Source: Sphingomonas aurea (GTDB taxonomy: Bacteria; Pseudomonadota; Alphaproteobacteria; Sphingomonadales; Sphingomonadaceae). Taken from it: a DNA stretch of 55,971 bases. The notes beneath the pieces were generated by a model. It was not told the origin of the DNA. It saw nothing but the letters and a program-made list of their open reading frames with translations, and made no database searches. Below, one piece after another: positions 33,205 to 41,017 of the stretch (positions are counted from its first letter, which is position 1; each line of letters opens with the position of its first letter). Position numbers and translations under genes: made by a program. The stretch covers positions 1 through 55,971 of the forward strand of contig NZ_JAUUDS010000012.1 of the NCBI RefSeq assembly GCF_030678875.1, written 5' to 3'.

Positions 33205-33957
33205 TCAGTCGGCTGACGAATCCGCATCCCGATCCCGGCCGGGTGGCGGCGGGCCGCGATCGTCCGGGCCGTCATCGTCGATCCCCCGCCCGCGCCGCGG
33301 ATTGAGCGCGCGCAACTCCAGGGCGGTGAGCTTGCCGTCATGATCGGTGTCGAGCCGGTCGAAGCGCGCCCGCTCATAGGCAAGCAGCTCGTCCAGCGAC
33401 ATGCCTGCATCGTAATTGGTGTTGGCCGCGACGAGAACCGTCTCGCTCAGCGGCTCGACGATGCGGGCGAGCACCATTTCGCGGTGCCCCTCGCCCCAGT
33501 CCGGCGCGAGCGTCTCCGCGACCGGCCCCTCCATGGTGAGCACCGCCTGGCCGTCGCCCGCTGCCGCGGAGCCGAGCCGCCGCTGCCATTCGAAGAATTC
33601 CGCGCGGCTGATCGCGCCGTCATGATCGGTGTCGATCCGCGCGAAGCCGCGGCCGATCCGCTCCTGGCGCCGGGCGTCCATCAATGCCTGGAACTCGGCC
33701 AGGGTGACCATGCCGTCGCGATTGGTATCCGCCGCGCGGAACATGGCGGTGACGGGCTTGTCGATCTGGTCGCGCGCGATCGGCTTGGCCTCGACGGGAT
33801 GCTCGCCGCCGGGACCGCCGCGCCCCTGACCGCGCCCGCCGCCCTGACCATGGCCACCGCCATGGCCCATGCCGCCCCCCATGCCGCCGCCCATCTGCGC
33901 TGCCGCGGGTGTCACGGCCGTGAGGGCGAGCAGCAGGACGAGGCTGGAACGACGCAT
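33205..33957 (-). CDS. Exported EF-hand calcium-binding protein
   Basis: A 250-residue protein with a signal peptide (MRRSSLVLLLALTAVTPAAA) and a Gly/His-rich linker (GGGMGHGGGHGQGGG). Four EF-hand loops follow: DTNRDGMVTLAEF, DTDHDGAISRAEF, NTNYDAGMSLDELL (degenerate) and DTDHDGKLTALEL. The C-terminal tail is rich in Asp, Arg and Pro. The Met at 33957 starts the signal peptide; further upstream the frame opens without support. It is likely a periplasmic calcium sensor or buffer. It is convergent with the PadR operon and divergent from recQ. The Gly/His-rich linker might also bind metal. Confidence 0.87.
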   Translation of the reverse strand: MRRSSLVLLLALTAVTPAAAQMGGGMGGGMGHGGGHGQGGGRGQGRGGPGGEHPVEAKPIARDQIDKPVTAMFRAADTNRDGMVTLAEFQALMDARRQERIGRGFARIDTDHDGAISRAEFFEWQRRLGSAAAGDGQAVLTMEGPVAETLAPDWGEGHREMVLARIVEPLSETVLVAANTNYDAGMSLDELLAYERARFDRLDTDHDGKLTALELRALNPRRGRGIDDDGPDDRGPPPPGRDRDADSSAD

Positions 33958-34059
33958 GGCAGGAGCTCTCACGAAGGGGGCGCTGCCGACGCGCTGCGCC
34001 GTGCGGTGCACGCGCATATTTCAGAATGTTGCAGGCCCGGCACGACGGCCGCCCCGCCC

Positions 34060-34089
34060 CTCGACCCCGCCGCGTCCTTTCCCTACATG
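34060..34089 (+). promoter_or_regulatory. recQ promoter candidate
   Basis: CTCGAC (34060-34065), then 18 bases, then TACATG (34084-34089). The ATG of recQ is at 34098, about 8 bases after the -10, again predicting no leader. The 15-base block CCCTACATGGCCCGG (34081-34095) recurs exactly at 33112-33126. Confidence 0.4.
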
Positions 34090-34097
34090 GCCCGGTG

Positions 34098-35867
34098 ATG
34101 GTCGCCGACCCGCTTTCCGTGCTCTCCCGCGTATTTGGCTTTCCCCAGTTCCGCGGGGTGCAGGCCGATGTCGTCGCGCGAGTGCTGGCGGGCGAGCGGA
34201 CGCTGGCGGTGATGCCGACGGGGGCGGGCAAGTCGCTCTGCTATCAGCTGCCCGCGACCATGCTGGCGGGGACGTGCGTGGTGGTCAGCCCCCTGATCGC
34301 GCTGATGCACGACCAGCTGCGCGCCGCGACCGCGGTCGGGATCAGCGCCGCCACCCTGACCTCGGTCGACGAGAACCGGGCGGAGACGATCGCGCGGCTG
34401 CGCGCCGGCGAGCTGGACCTGCTCTACGTCGCGCCGGAGCGCGCGTCGGGTGGCCATTTTCGCGAGCTGCTGGCCGAGACGAAGCTCGCCCTGTTCGCGA
34501 TCGACGAGGCGCACTGCGTCAGCGAGTGGGGGCACGACTTCCGCCCCGACTATCGCCTGCTCGGGCCACTGATGGACGCGTTTCCGGACGTGCCGCGCCT
34601 GGCGCTGACCGCGACCGCCGACGCGCATACGCGCGCCGACATCGCCCGCCAGCTGGGCATTCCCGCGGATGGGATGATCGTGTCGGGCTTCGACCGGCCC
34701 AATATCCGCTACGCCATCACCCCGCGCGACCAGACCACGCGCCAGATCGCCGACCTGATCGCAGCCACGCCCGGCCCCGGCATCGTCTATGCCCAGACCC
34801 GCGCCCAGACCGAGAAGCTGGCCGAGGCGCTGGGCCGGTCGACCGGGCGGCCGACGCGCGCCTATCATGCCGGGCTCGATGCCGCGGTGCGCGCCAGGAA
34901 CCAGGCGGATTTCGTCGCGTCCGAGGACATGGTGATCTGCGCCACGGTGGCGTTCGGGATGGGGATCGACAAGCCCGACGTCCGCTTGGTCGCACATGCC
35001 GGGCTGCCCAAGTCGATCGAGGCCTATTATCAGGAAACCGGCCGCGCGGGGCGCGACGGCGACCCATCGGTCGCGCACCTGTTCTGGGGCGCCGACGACT
35101 TCGCCCGCGCGCGCCAGCGGATCGGCGAGGTCGAGCCCGAGCGGCAGGCGGGCGAGCGCCAGCGGCTGGCGGCGATGGGTGCGCTGGTCGAGACGGGAGG
35201 ATGCCGCCGCCACGTCCTGCTGCGCCATTTCGGCGAGAACCCGACCGAACCCTGCGGCAATTGCGACAATTGCCTGGGGAGCGGCACCGCGGTCGACGCG
35301 ACCGAGACGGCGCGCAAGTTCCTGTCGGCGGTCTTCCGCACCGGCCAGATGTTCGGCGCGACCTATATCGAGCAGGTGCTGACTGGCCAGTCGACCGAGC
35401 GCAGCCTGATGAACGGGCACGAGAACCTGTCGGTATGGAACATCGTGCCGCTCGAGGAGGCGGCGCTGGTAAAGCCGGTGGTGCGTGCGCTGCTGCTGCG
35501 CGATGCGCTCCGCACCAACGACCATGGCGGGCTGGAATTCGGGCCCGGCGCACGCCCGCTCCTGAAGGGCGAGGCGACGCTGTCGGTCGCGCTGGCGCCC
35601 CGGCGCGAGCGGCGCGGCAAGCGCGGCGCCCCGGTCGCCGCGAACCCCGCCGACAACCCGCTGTTCGAGGCGTTGCGCGCGCGTCGCCGCGAACTGGCGC
35701 AGGAAGCGGGCGTTCCACCCTATGTGATCTTCCACGACTCGGTGTTGCGCGACATGGCGGCGCAACGTCCGCGCGGCCGGGCGGAGCTGGCGCTGCTGTC
35801 CGGCATCGGCGCGCGCAAGCTGGACGCTTATGGCGACGCCTTCCTCCAGGTGATCCGCGCCGCCTGA
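34098..35867 (+). CDS. recQ: ATP-dependent DNA helicase RecQ
   Basis: A 589-residue 3'-5' DNA helicase. The motor domain has PTGAGKSLCYQLPA (I), SPLIALMHDQL (Ia), IDEAHCVSEWGHDFRPDY (II and aromatic loop), LTATAD (III), IVYAQTRAQTE, ATVAFGMGIDKPDVR (V) and YYQETGRAGRDGDPS (VI). The zinc site of the RQC region is CRRHVLLRHFGE followed by PCGNCDNCLG. The last 70 residues, from NPLFEALRARRRELAQEAG to SGIGARKLDAYGD, are the HRDC domain. It repairs stalled forks and processes recombination intermediates. It has a predicted leaderless start; a different Met upstream would lack support. Confidence 0.95.
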   Translation: MVADPLSVLSRVFGFPQFRGVQADVVARVLAGERTLAVMPTGAGKSLCYQLPATMLAGTCVVVSPLIALMHDQLRAATAVGISAATLTSVDENRAETIARLRAGELDLLYVAPERASGGHFRELLAETKLALFAIDEAHCVSEWGHDFRPDYRLLGPLMDAFPDVPRLALTATADAHTRADIARQLGIPADGMIVSGFDRPNIRYAITPRDQTTRQIADLIAATPGPGIVYAQTRAQTEKLAEALGRSTGRPTRAYHAGLDAAVRARNQADFVASEDMVICATVAFGMGIDKPDVRLVAHAGLPKSIEAYYQETGRAGRDGDPSVAHLFWGADDFARARQRIGEVEPERQAGERQRLAAMGALVETGGCRRHVLLRHFGENPTEPCGNCDNCLGSGTAVDATETARKFLSAVFRTGQMFGATYIEQVLTGQSTERSLMNGHENLSVWNIVPLEEAALVKPVVRALLLRDALRTNDHGGLEFGPGARPLLKGEATLSVALAPRRERRGKRGAPVAANPADNPLFEALRARRRELAQEAGVPPYVIFHDSVLRDMAAQRPRGRAELALLSGIGARKLDAYGDAFLQVIRAA

Positions 35868-35916
35868 GCGTGCGATCGGGGCTGACGCCGATGCTGCGAT
35901 AGGTTAGGCGGTAACC

Positions 35917-36345
35917 ATGATCCGCCCCCTAAACGACCGTGTCGCCGTCGCCCCCCAGATCACGCCCGCCGATTTGCCGGCGATCGCCGCGGCCGGCTAT
36001 GTCGCGATCGTCAATAATCGCCCCGATGGCGAGGAACCCGGTCAGCCGACCGGTGAGGCGATCCGGGCGGCGGCGGAGGCAGCGGGGCTGCGCTACACCG
36101 CGATTCCGATCGACCAGTCGGGCTTCTCCCAGCCGCAGCTCGACGCGATGACCGGGGCGCTTGCGCAAGCGGAGGGGCCGGTGCTCGCCTATTGCCGATC
36201 GGGCACGCGGTCGTGCAACCTGTGGGCGCTCGCCGCCGCAAAGTCCGGGCGCGATCCGGCGCTGCTCGTCGCGCAGGCAGCGGGGGCCGGGTACGACCTG
36301 AACGGCCTGCGCCCGACGTTGGACGCGCTCGCGGGCGGACGATGA
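35917..36345 (+). CDS. TIGR01244-family (dual-specificity phosphatase-like) protein
   Basis: A 142-residue protein of the beta-lactamase-hydrolase-like phosphatase group. The phosphatase loop is YCRSGTRS near residue 92 (C-x5-R), and VNNRPDGEEPGQPT near residue 34 is the general family block. Members near sulfur genes are called sulfur transferases; the fold also suits phosphatases. It overlaps the next membrane protein by ATGA and starts a three-gene operon. The exact substrate is unknown. Confidence 0.83.
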   Translation: MIRPLNDRVAVAPQITPADLPAIAAAGYVAIVNNRPDGEEPGQPTGEAIRAAAEAAGLRYTAIPIDQSGFSQPQLDAMTGALAQAEGPVLAYCRSGTRSCNLWALAAAKSGRDPALLVAQAAGAGYDLNGLRPTLDALAGGR

Positions 36346-36755
36346 TCGCAGGGATGGACGCCACGCGGCTGGCGGTCCTCGCCGCGGTCGGCGTCGGCGC
36401 GGTACTGGCGGCGGCGCTGGGCTGGATCATGCTCCGCAGCCGCCGTGCCGGCCGGATTGAAAGCCCCGAAGACGCGGCACAGGCGGTCGAGCAGATGCTG
36501 GTCGGCGCGCGCGTGGCCGGCGCGGTGGTCGGCGCCGACGGCGGCGGCGCGCTGGCGGTGACAGAGGACGGGCGGGTCGCGGCGGTGAAGCGGCGGGGCA
36601 ATCGCCTCGTCGCGCGCGAGGTGCCGTGGCGGAACGTGCGCTCGACGGCGCAGGGCATATTGGTCGAGACAGGCGACGCGCGCCTCGGCGAGGTGGCATT
36701 GGCCGGGGTCGACGCACTCGACATCCGCCGCCTGGCGCCGCGGCTGACGCGATGA
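36342..36755 (+). CDS. Membrane-anchored protein of unknown function
   Basis: A 137-residue protein with one N-terminal membrane helix (about residues 8-28), a basic stop-transfer segment (RSRRAGR) and a soluble domain. The domain reads as alternating strands (VGARVAGAVVGADGGGALAVTEDGRVAAVKRRG, then EVPWRNVRSTAQGILVET) with no catalytic motif. The ATG overlaps the preceding stop as ATGA and the stop overlaps the following start the same way. I do not recognise a named family; it probably acts with the neighbouring phosphatase-like and membrane proteins. Confidence 0.7.
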   Translation: MIAGMDATRLAVLAAVGVGAVLAAALGWIMLRSRRAGRIESPEDAAQAVEQMLVGARVAGAVVGADGGGALAVTEDGRVAAVKRRGNRLVAREVPWRNVRSTAQGILVETGDARLGEVALAGVDALDIRRLAPRLTR

Positions 36756-37138
36756 CCGTGAATATGGGCACCATCAACTCCGCCACCGTCGTCAACCAGG
36801 CCGCCGCCCATGCGGCGCAGGCACCGGCCCATTACCAGCGCTTCATTCAGTGGATCGGCGACGGCACCGGATTGCCCGACACGATCCTCCACATCCATGC
36901 CGGGCTCGCCGTGCTGATGGTCGCCCGTGTCGTCACCCGCCGCTCGCTCGGCAGCCTGGTGCCGCTGTCGGTGGTAGTGGTGGCCGAGCTGTTCAACGAG
37001 GTGATGGACCGGCTGATCTATCACTCGTGGCGCTGGCCCGACACGCTGGGCGATGTCGCCAACACGCTGTTCTGGCCGCTGGCAATCTGCGTCGGCATCC
37101 GCCTGCGCCCGATGATCGATCGCCGGCGCGGGCGATAG
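36752..37138 (+). CDS. Small VanZ-like membrane protein
   Basis: A 128-residue protein with three or four hydrophobic helices, starting at about residue 42. ELFNEVMDRLIYHSWRWPDTLGDVANTLFWPLAI resembles the E-x-x-x-R and D-x-x-x-N pattern of VanZ-like proteins, though shorter. The ATGA overlap makes it the third gene of the operon that starts with the TIGR01244-like protein. It ends just before the convergent large membrane protein. The function is unknown; VanZ similarity is tentative. Confidence 0.65.
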   Translation: MTVNMGTINSATVVNQAAAHAAQAPAHYQRFIQWIGDGTGLPDTILHIHAGLAVLMVARVVTRRSLGSLVPLSVVVVAELFNEVMDRLIYHSWRWPDTLGDVANTLFWPLAICVGIRLRPMIDRRRGR

Positions 37139-37142
37139 ATTC

Positions 37143-38150
37143 CTACTGCGCGCTGTGGCCGAGCCGCCAGGCGAGCAGGCGGAGGAACGGCTCGGGATCG
37201 TCCAGGCGGAATGCGATGGCGCGGAACGCCCGTGGCTGGAACAAGGACCGGCGCGGTTGCGGTGCGTTCAGCCGCAACAGGATGTTGGGCCAGGCGAGCA
37301 GCGCCGCGTTCAAGCTGTCGGGATCGCGCACCTCGTCACCCTCGATCGCGGGCGCGATCGCCGCGATCGCCTCGAACGGGATGAACTGGTCGATCAGGAA
37401 ACCGGCCCGTACCCTGACGCCCGTCGGCGTTAGCAATATCGGCCGTAAGCGGAACGACTTGATGAGGCCGACCAGATAGACCAGCCCTAGGTCGCTCAGC
37501 ACGAACATGACCAGCGCGGCGGTGCGGCTCCAGTGGCCGACCAGCAGATGGTACACCGCCACCTCGATCGCCGACAGGATCAGCAGCGCCGCGCACATCG
37601 GCGCCAGGTGCCGGTGATAGGCGAAGGCCCGGCTGTCCGCCGGCACATCGGCAGGGCCGCCCCAGCGGAACAGCGCCATGTGGAGGACCGACAGCTCCGC
37701 CACGGCGAGGCGGACGAGCGCGGCCGGCACGAACTGCGCCGCCGCCACCTGCCACCGATCGCCTGCGGGTGACGCCAGCACCTGTCGCACACGGATGGAT
37801 GCCCAGCCGACATGGACCAGCACCGCCACCGCCATGGCCGCGACCAGCCACGGCATGGCAAGCAGCGCCTGGCGCAATGGCGCCGGCGCGCCGAGCCACA
37901 CCGTTACGCTCGCCGTGGCCAGAACGCCGACAATTTGGTGCGCGGCCGGCCGCCGCCCCGGGGTTCGCGCCACCAGCGCCAGCATCATCGTGTCCGCCAC
38001 GCTCCACAGGAAGAGGAGGAGCGCCGTTGCCGGCCACGCCGCGGCGAGCGGGCTGCGCACAGCCAGGCCGGCCAGCGCGACGATGGCCAGCGGCGCCAGC
38101 GTCGGAGCGAACCGCGCCACCAGCGACGGTGAAGCTGCCTGTGCCGTCAT
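37143..38150 (-). CDS. Polytopic membrane protein of unknown function
   Basis: A 335-residue protein with about eight hydrophobic segments (for example ALLLFLWSVADTMMLALVA, LVAAMAVAVLVHVGWASI, ALLILSAIEVAVYHLLVGHW, ALVMFVLSDLGLVYLVGLI). The C-terminal 110 residues are soluble (TPTGVRVRAGFLIDQFIPFEAIAAIAPAIEGD onward), and read like a membrane-side PH-like or regulatory domain. The Met at 38150 has a GGGGGG/GGAAA run just upstream. No active-site motif is seen. It converges with the preceding operon. No named family recognised. Confidence 0.72.
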   Translation of the reverse strand: MTAQAASPSLVARFAPTLAPLAIVALAGLAVRSPLAAAWPATALLLFLWSVADTMMLALVARTPGRRPAAHQIVGVLATASVTVWLGAPAPLRQALLAMPWLVAAMAVAVLVHVGWASIRVRQVLASPAGDRWQVAAAQFVPAALVRLAVAELSVLHMALFRWGGPADVPADSRAFAYHRHLAPMCAALLILSAIEVAVYHLLVGHWSRTAALVMFVLSDLGLVYLVGLIKSFRLRPILLTPTGVRVRAGFLIDQFIPFEAIAAIAPAIEGDEVRDPDSLNAALLAWPNILLRLNAPQPRRSLFQPRAFRAIAFRLDDPEPFLRLLAWRLGHSAQ

Positions 38151-38323
38151 CCCATTTCCCCCCACCCGAGTCTTGCGTCGAACTGGCATAGGCCGACCAG
38201 TGGTGGGTGTCACCGCGCCGATGCGCGGACAAAAAAGGCCCGGTGCGTCGCCGCACCGGGCTTAGGATGTCCGCAGGAGGAACGTCGGTGGGGGGCGGCT
38301 TCGATCGGCCGCCCCCGAACTGG

Positions 38324-39742
38324 TCACATGTTGTAGGCCCGCTCGCCGTGCTCGGCGATGTCGAGCCCCTCGGCCTCGACCTCGGCAGTCGGACGCAGAC
38401 CCATGGTCTTGTCGATCGCGAGGAACAGGACGTAGGAGATGGCGCCCGACCAGATCAGGGTGAAGGCGACCGCCTTGACCTGGATCCAGAGCTGGGCGGG
38501 GATGCTGTAGGTCGCCGGGTCGAACGCCGCGGGCAGGACGTTGTAGTCGAACACGCCCTGGCCGCCGAGCGCCGGCGCCGCGACGATGGCGGTGCCGATC
38601 GCGCCGACGATGCCGCCGACGCAGTGGACGCCGAACACGTCGAGGCTGTCGTCATAGCCCAGCTTGTTCTTCACCGTGGTGACGAAGAAGAAGCAGACGA
38701 TGCTCGCCACGATGCCCAGCACGATCGAGGTCATCGGATGGGCGAAGCCCGCCGCCGGGGTGATCGCGACCAGGCCGGCAACCACGCCCGACGCGCCGCC
38801 GAGGAGCGAGGGCTTCTTGTGGACGATCTGCTCGATCACCGCCCAGGTCATTCCCGCTGCCGCGGTCGCGGTGAAGGTGTTGATGAAGGCGACGGCGGTG
38901 ACGGCGTTCGCCTCGAGGTTGGAACCCGCGTTGAAGCCGAACCAGCCGATCCACAACAGGCTGGCACCGATCATCGTCATCACCAGCGAGTGGGGCGGCA
39001 TCGGCTCTGCCTTGTAGCCACGGCGCTTGCCGATCACGAGGCAGCCCATCAGCCCGGCGATTCCGGCATTGATATGGACGACGGTGCCACCGGCGAAGTC
39101 GAGCGCGCCCCAGCCCCAGAGCAGGCCATGGTCGCCCTGCGCGCCGGCCTGGAAATCCGGGCCGGGCCAGTACCAGACCATGTGCGCCATCGGAAAATAG
39201 ACGATCGTCAGCCAGATCACGGTGAAGACGATCAGCGGCGTGAACTTCACCCGCTCCGCGAACGCGCCGACGATCAGCGCGGGCGTGATGCAGGCAAAGG
39301 TCATCTGGAAGATCACGAACACCAGCTCGGGCAGGTACACGCCGTTCGAGAAGGTGGCCGCGAAGGTGCTGGCATCGACGCCGGCCAGCCCGACCTTGGA
39401 GAAGCCGCCGACGAAGCTGTTCAGCGCCCCGCCATTGGTGAACGCCATCGAATAGCCCCAGCTGACCCAGACCAGCGAGGCGACGCAGACGATGGTCAGC
39501 ACCTGCATCAGCACCGACAGCATGTTCTTGGCGCGCACCAGGCCGCCATAGAACAATGCCAGGCCGGGCACGGACATCAGGAGGACGAAGGCGGTCGACA
39601 CCAGCATCCAGGCGACGTCGCCCTTGTTGACCATCGCCGCCGTCGGCACGACCGGCGCGGCGGTACCCTGGGCTAGTGCAGGCATGGCGGCGAGCGCCGC
39701 CGCGCCGAGGGCAAGCGTTCCGGCGATCTTCATCGGTTTCAT
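38324..39742 (-). CDS. amtB: Ammonium transporter, Amt/Mep/Rh family
   Basis: A 472-residue inner-membrane ammonium channel with a signal-like N-terminus (MKPMKIAGTLALGAAALAAMPALAQ) and about eleven helices. Family signatures are MSVPGLALFYGGLVRAKN, VWYWPGPDF near the gate, DFAGGTVVHINAGIAGLMGCLV with the first pore His, and VFGVHCVGGIVGAIGTA with the second. It takes up ammonium when nitrogen is scarce. It follows glnK by 16 bases on the minus strand and shares the sigma-54 promoter in front of glnK. A GGGGGG run precedes the Met. Confidence 0.95.
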   Translation of the reverse strand: MKPMKIAGTLALGAAALAAMPALAQGTAAPVVPTAAMVNKGDVAWMLVSTAFVLLMSVPGLALFYGGLVRAKNMLSVLMQVLTIVCVASLVWVSWGYSMAFTNGGALNSFVGGFSKVGLAGVDASTFAATFSNGVYLPELVFVIFQMTFACITPALIVGAFAERVKFTPLIVFTVIWLTIVYFPMAHMVWYWPGPDFQAGAQGDHGLLWGWGALDFAGGTVVHINAGIAGLMGCLVIGKRRGYKAEPMPPHSLVMTMIGASLLWIGWFGFNAGSNLEANAVTAVAFINTFTATAAAGMTWAVIEQIVHKKPSLLGGASGVVAGLVAITPAAGFAHPMTSIVLGIVASIVCFFFVTTVKNKLGYDDSLDVFGVHCVGGIVGAIGTAIVAAPALGGQGVFDYNVLPAAFDPATYSIPAQLWIQVKAVAFTLIWSGAISYVLFLAIDKTMGLRPTAEVEAEGLDIAEHGERAYNM

Positions 39743-39758
39743 GACCCCCCCTTCCATG

Positions 39759-40097
39759 TCAGAGCGCCGCATCGTCGGTTTCACCGGTGCGGATGCGCAC
39801 CGCCTGGCCGACGTCGAGCACGAAGATCTTGCCGTCGCCTATCGCGCCGGTGTTGGCGGACTGCTGGATGACCTCGACCACCCGGTCGGCAAGGCCGACG
39901 GCACAGACCACCTCGATCTTGATCTTGGGCACCATGTTGGTGCTGTACTCGGCCCCGCGATAGATCTCGGTCTGGCCCTTCTGCCGGCCGAACCCCTTCA
40001 CCTCGGTGACCGTCATGCCCGCCACGCCCAAGGTGGTGAGGGCTTCCCTCACCTCGTCGAGCTTGAACGGCTTGATGACTGCAATGACCAGTTTCAT
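39759..40097 (-). CDS. glnK: Nitrogen regulatory protein P-II
   Basis: A 112-residue PII signal protein: MKLVIAVIKPFKLDEVREAL is the start, TVTEVKGFGRQKG leads to the T-loop with the uridylylated Tyr51 (EIYRGAEYS), and the C-terminal block RVVEVIQQSANTGAIGDGKIFVLDV completes the family pattern. It senses ATP, 2-oxoglutarate and glutamine and blocks AmtB. The pairing with amtB on the same strand defines it as GlnK rather than GlnB. A clear sigma-54 promoter lies upstream. The frame opens 14 codons further up, but this Met gives the exact family start. Confidence 0.96.
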   Translation of the reverse strand: MKLVIAVIKPFKLDEVREALTTLGVAGMTVTEVKGFGRQKGQTEIYRGAEYSTNMVPKIKIEVVCAVGLADRVVEVIQQSANTGAIGDGKIFVLDVGQAVRIRTGETDDAAL

Positions 40098-40135
40098 CCC
40101 GCCCCCTTTGTCGGATGTGTCCGCCATGCTGCATC

Positions 40136-40150
40136 GCAAAAGGCGTGCCA
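40136..40150 (-). promoter_or_regulatory. Sigma-54 promoter of glnK-amtB
   Basis: On the minus strand TGGCACG-CCTT-TTGC matches the -24/-12 consensus TGGCACG-N4-TTGC at every conserved base. It lies about 39 bases ahead of the glnK ATG. Nitrogen control through NtrC is expected; no perfect NtrC site was identified by eye. Confidence 0.88.
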
Positions 40151-40205
40151 GCCGGTGGCGGGGGGCGGAGGAAGCGAATGCCGCCGCGGGACGGCGGAGA
40201 TATTG

Positions 40206-40232
40206 GGCAGTTTCGTTACACTGCCGTTTTTT
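40206..40232 (+). repeat. Hairpin with T tract
   Basis: GGCAGT (40206-40211) pairs with ACTGCC (40220-40225) around TTCGTTAC, followed by GTTTTTT. The T run fits termination on the plus strand, but no plus-strand gene ends here. It lies between the sigma-54 promoter and the DUF2007 stop, so it may instead bind a regulator or end antisense transcripts. Confidence 0.45.
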
Positions 40233-40429
40233 CAGGCAGCGACGATCGCCTGTGCAGCGGACAGGTCGTCCTCATCGACCATTACCCGCACCGGGATCAG
40301 CAGCCAGCTGCCATCGGCGATGCTGGCCCCACCGTCGAAGGTGACCGCGTCGATCCCCTCGGCATCGAGACGCCCGACAAGGATGTTGGCGAGGTTGCGG
40401 TCGTAGCGGCCGAGTTCGACGAGGCTCAT
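40232..40429 (-). CDS. DUF2007-type small putative signal-transducing protein
   Basis: A 65-residue protein, MSLVELGRYDRNLANILVGR, with the family's GGASIADGSWLLIPVRVMVDEDD segment, a ferredoxin-like fold with no catalytic residues seen. Small DUF2007 proteins are thought to sense or pass signals, but their role is unclear. It is codirectional with glnK-amtB and ends just upstream of the sigma-54 promoter; it diverges from the ccd module. The Met at 40429 is preferred by family length. Confidence 0.75.
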   Translation of the reverse strand: MSLVELGRYDRNLANILVGRLDAEGIDAVTFDGGASIADGSWLLIPVRVMVDEDDLSAAQAIVAA

Positions 40430-40440
40430 CTGAAACTCCG

Positions 40441-40478
40441 TTGACGCACAACGTCCATGCGCATACCTTGCGCGCATG
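40441..40478 (+). promoter_or_regulatory. Promoter and inverted repeat of the ccd module
   Basis: TTGACG (40441-40446), 17 bases, then TACCTT (40464-40469); ATG 40476 lies seven bases after the -10. CATGCGC (40456-40462) and GCGCATG (40472-40478) flank the -10 and include the start codon: an expected operator for an autoregulating antitoxin. A leaderless transcript is predicted. Confidence 0.6.
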
Positions 40479-40721
40479 AAGCATGATCCGATCATGTCAG
40501 GCAAGCGCAAGCCTGTGAATCTATCGATTGACACCGGCATCGTCGCCGCTGCCCGCGAGGCCGGCATCAACCTTTCTCAGGCTTGCGAAGCGGCGCTGCG
40601 TGACTCCGCGAAGGCCGAGCGCGACCGAAAGTGGCGAGAGGATAACCGCGACTGGGCCGATGCGGTTAATCGCTGGGTCGAGGAGAACGGGCTTCCGCTG
40701 GAGAAGTACCGGCTGTTCTGA
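40476..40721 (+). CDS. ccdA: CcdA-family antitoxin
   Basis: An 81-residue antitoxin. RKPVNLSIDTGIVAAAREAGINLSQACEAAL is the ribbon-helix-helix DNA-binding part; the C-terminal part, WREDNRDWADAVNRWVEENGLPLEKYRLF, with the NGLPLEKYR motif, wraps the toxin. The start could also be Met 40494; the first ATG lies within the operator. The stop shares a base with the ccdB start (TGATG), typical of toxin-antitoxin pairs. It represses its own promoter with the toxin; in the F plasmid this stabilises inheritance, while chromosomal roles are debated. Confidence 0.88.
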   Translation: MKHDPIMSGKRKPVNLSIDTGIVAAAREAGINLSQACEAALRDSAKAERDRKWREDNRDWADAVNRWVEENGLPLEKYRLF

Positions 40722-41017
40722 TGGCGCAATTCGATGTGTATCGCACCCGCGACAACGATCTGCTGATCGATTGTCAGTCGGAGGCTTTCGGCCATTTGAA
40801 GACGCGATTGGCCGCACCGTTGACCCCAATGGACCGATCACCTCCGCGGCAGGTGCGGCTCAACCCGATCTTCGACATCGATGGCGAGCAGTATATGATG
40901 ATCACGCAATTTGCCGGCGCCATCAATGCCAGTGAATTTCGGACACGGGTAACGAGCCTGGCGGCGTACCGGTTCGATATCATTGGCGCATTCGACGTGT
41001 TGATGACCGGCGTCTAA
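40721..41017 (+). CDS. ccdB: CcdB-family toxin, atypical C-terminus
   Basis: A 98-residue CcdB homologue (MAQFDVYRTRDNDLLIDCQSE start). The fold pattern LAAPLTPMDRSPP and LNPIFDIDGEQYMMITQF is preserved. In F-plasmid CcdB the last residues Trp-Gly-Ile contact GyrA and are needed for poisoning; here the end is LMTGV, so Trp is replaced by Thr96, Gly97 is kept and Ile is Val98. That suggests weak gyrase poisoning or another target. Its stop overlaps the convergent tldD stop by 3 bases. Confidence 0.85.
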   Translation: MAQFDVYRTRDNDLLIDCQSEAFGHLKTRLAAPLTPMDRSPPRQVRLNPIFDIDGEQYMMITQFAGAINASEFRTRVTSLAAYRFDIIGAFDVLMTGV

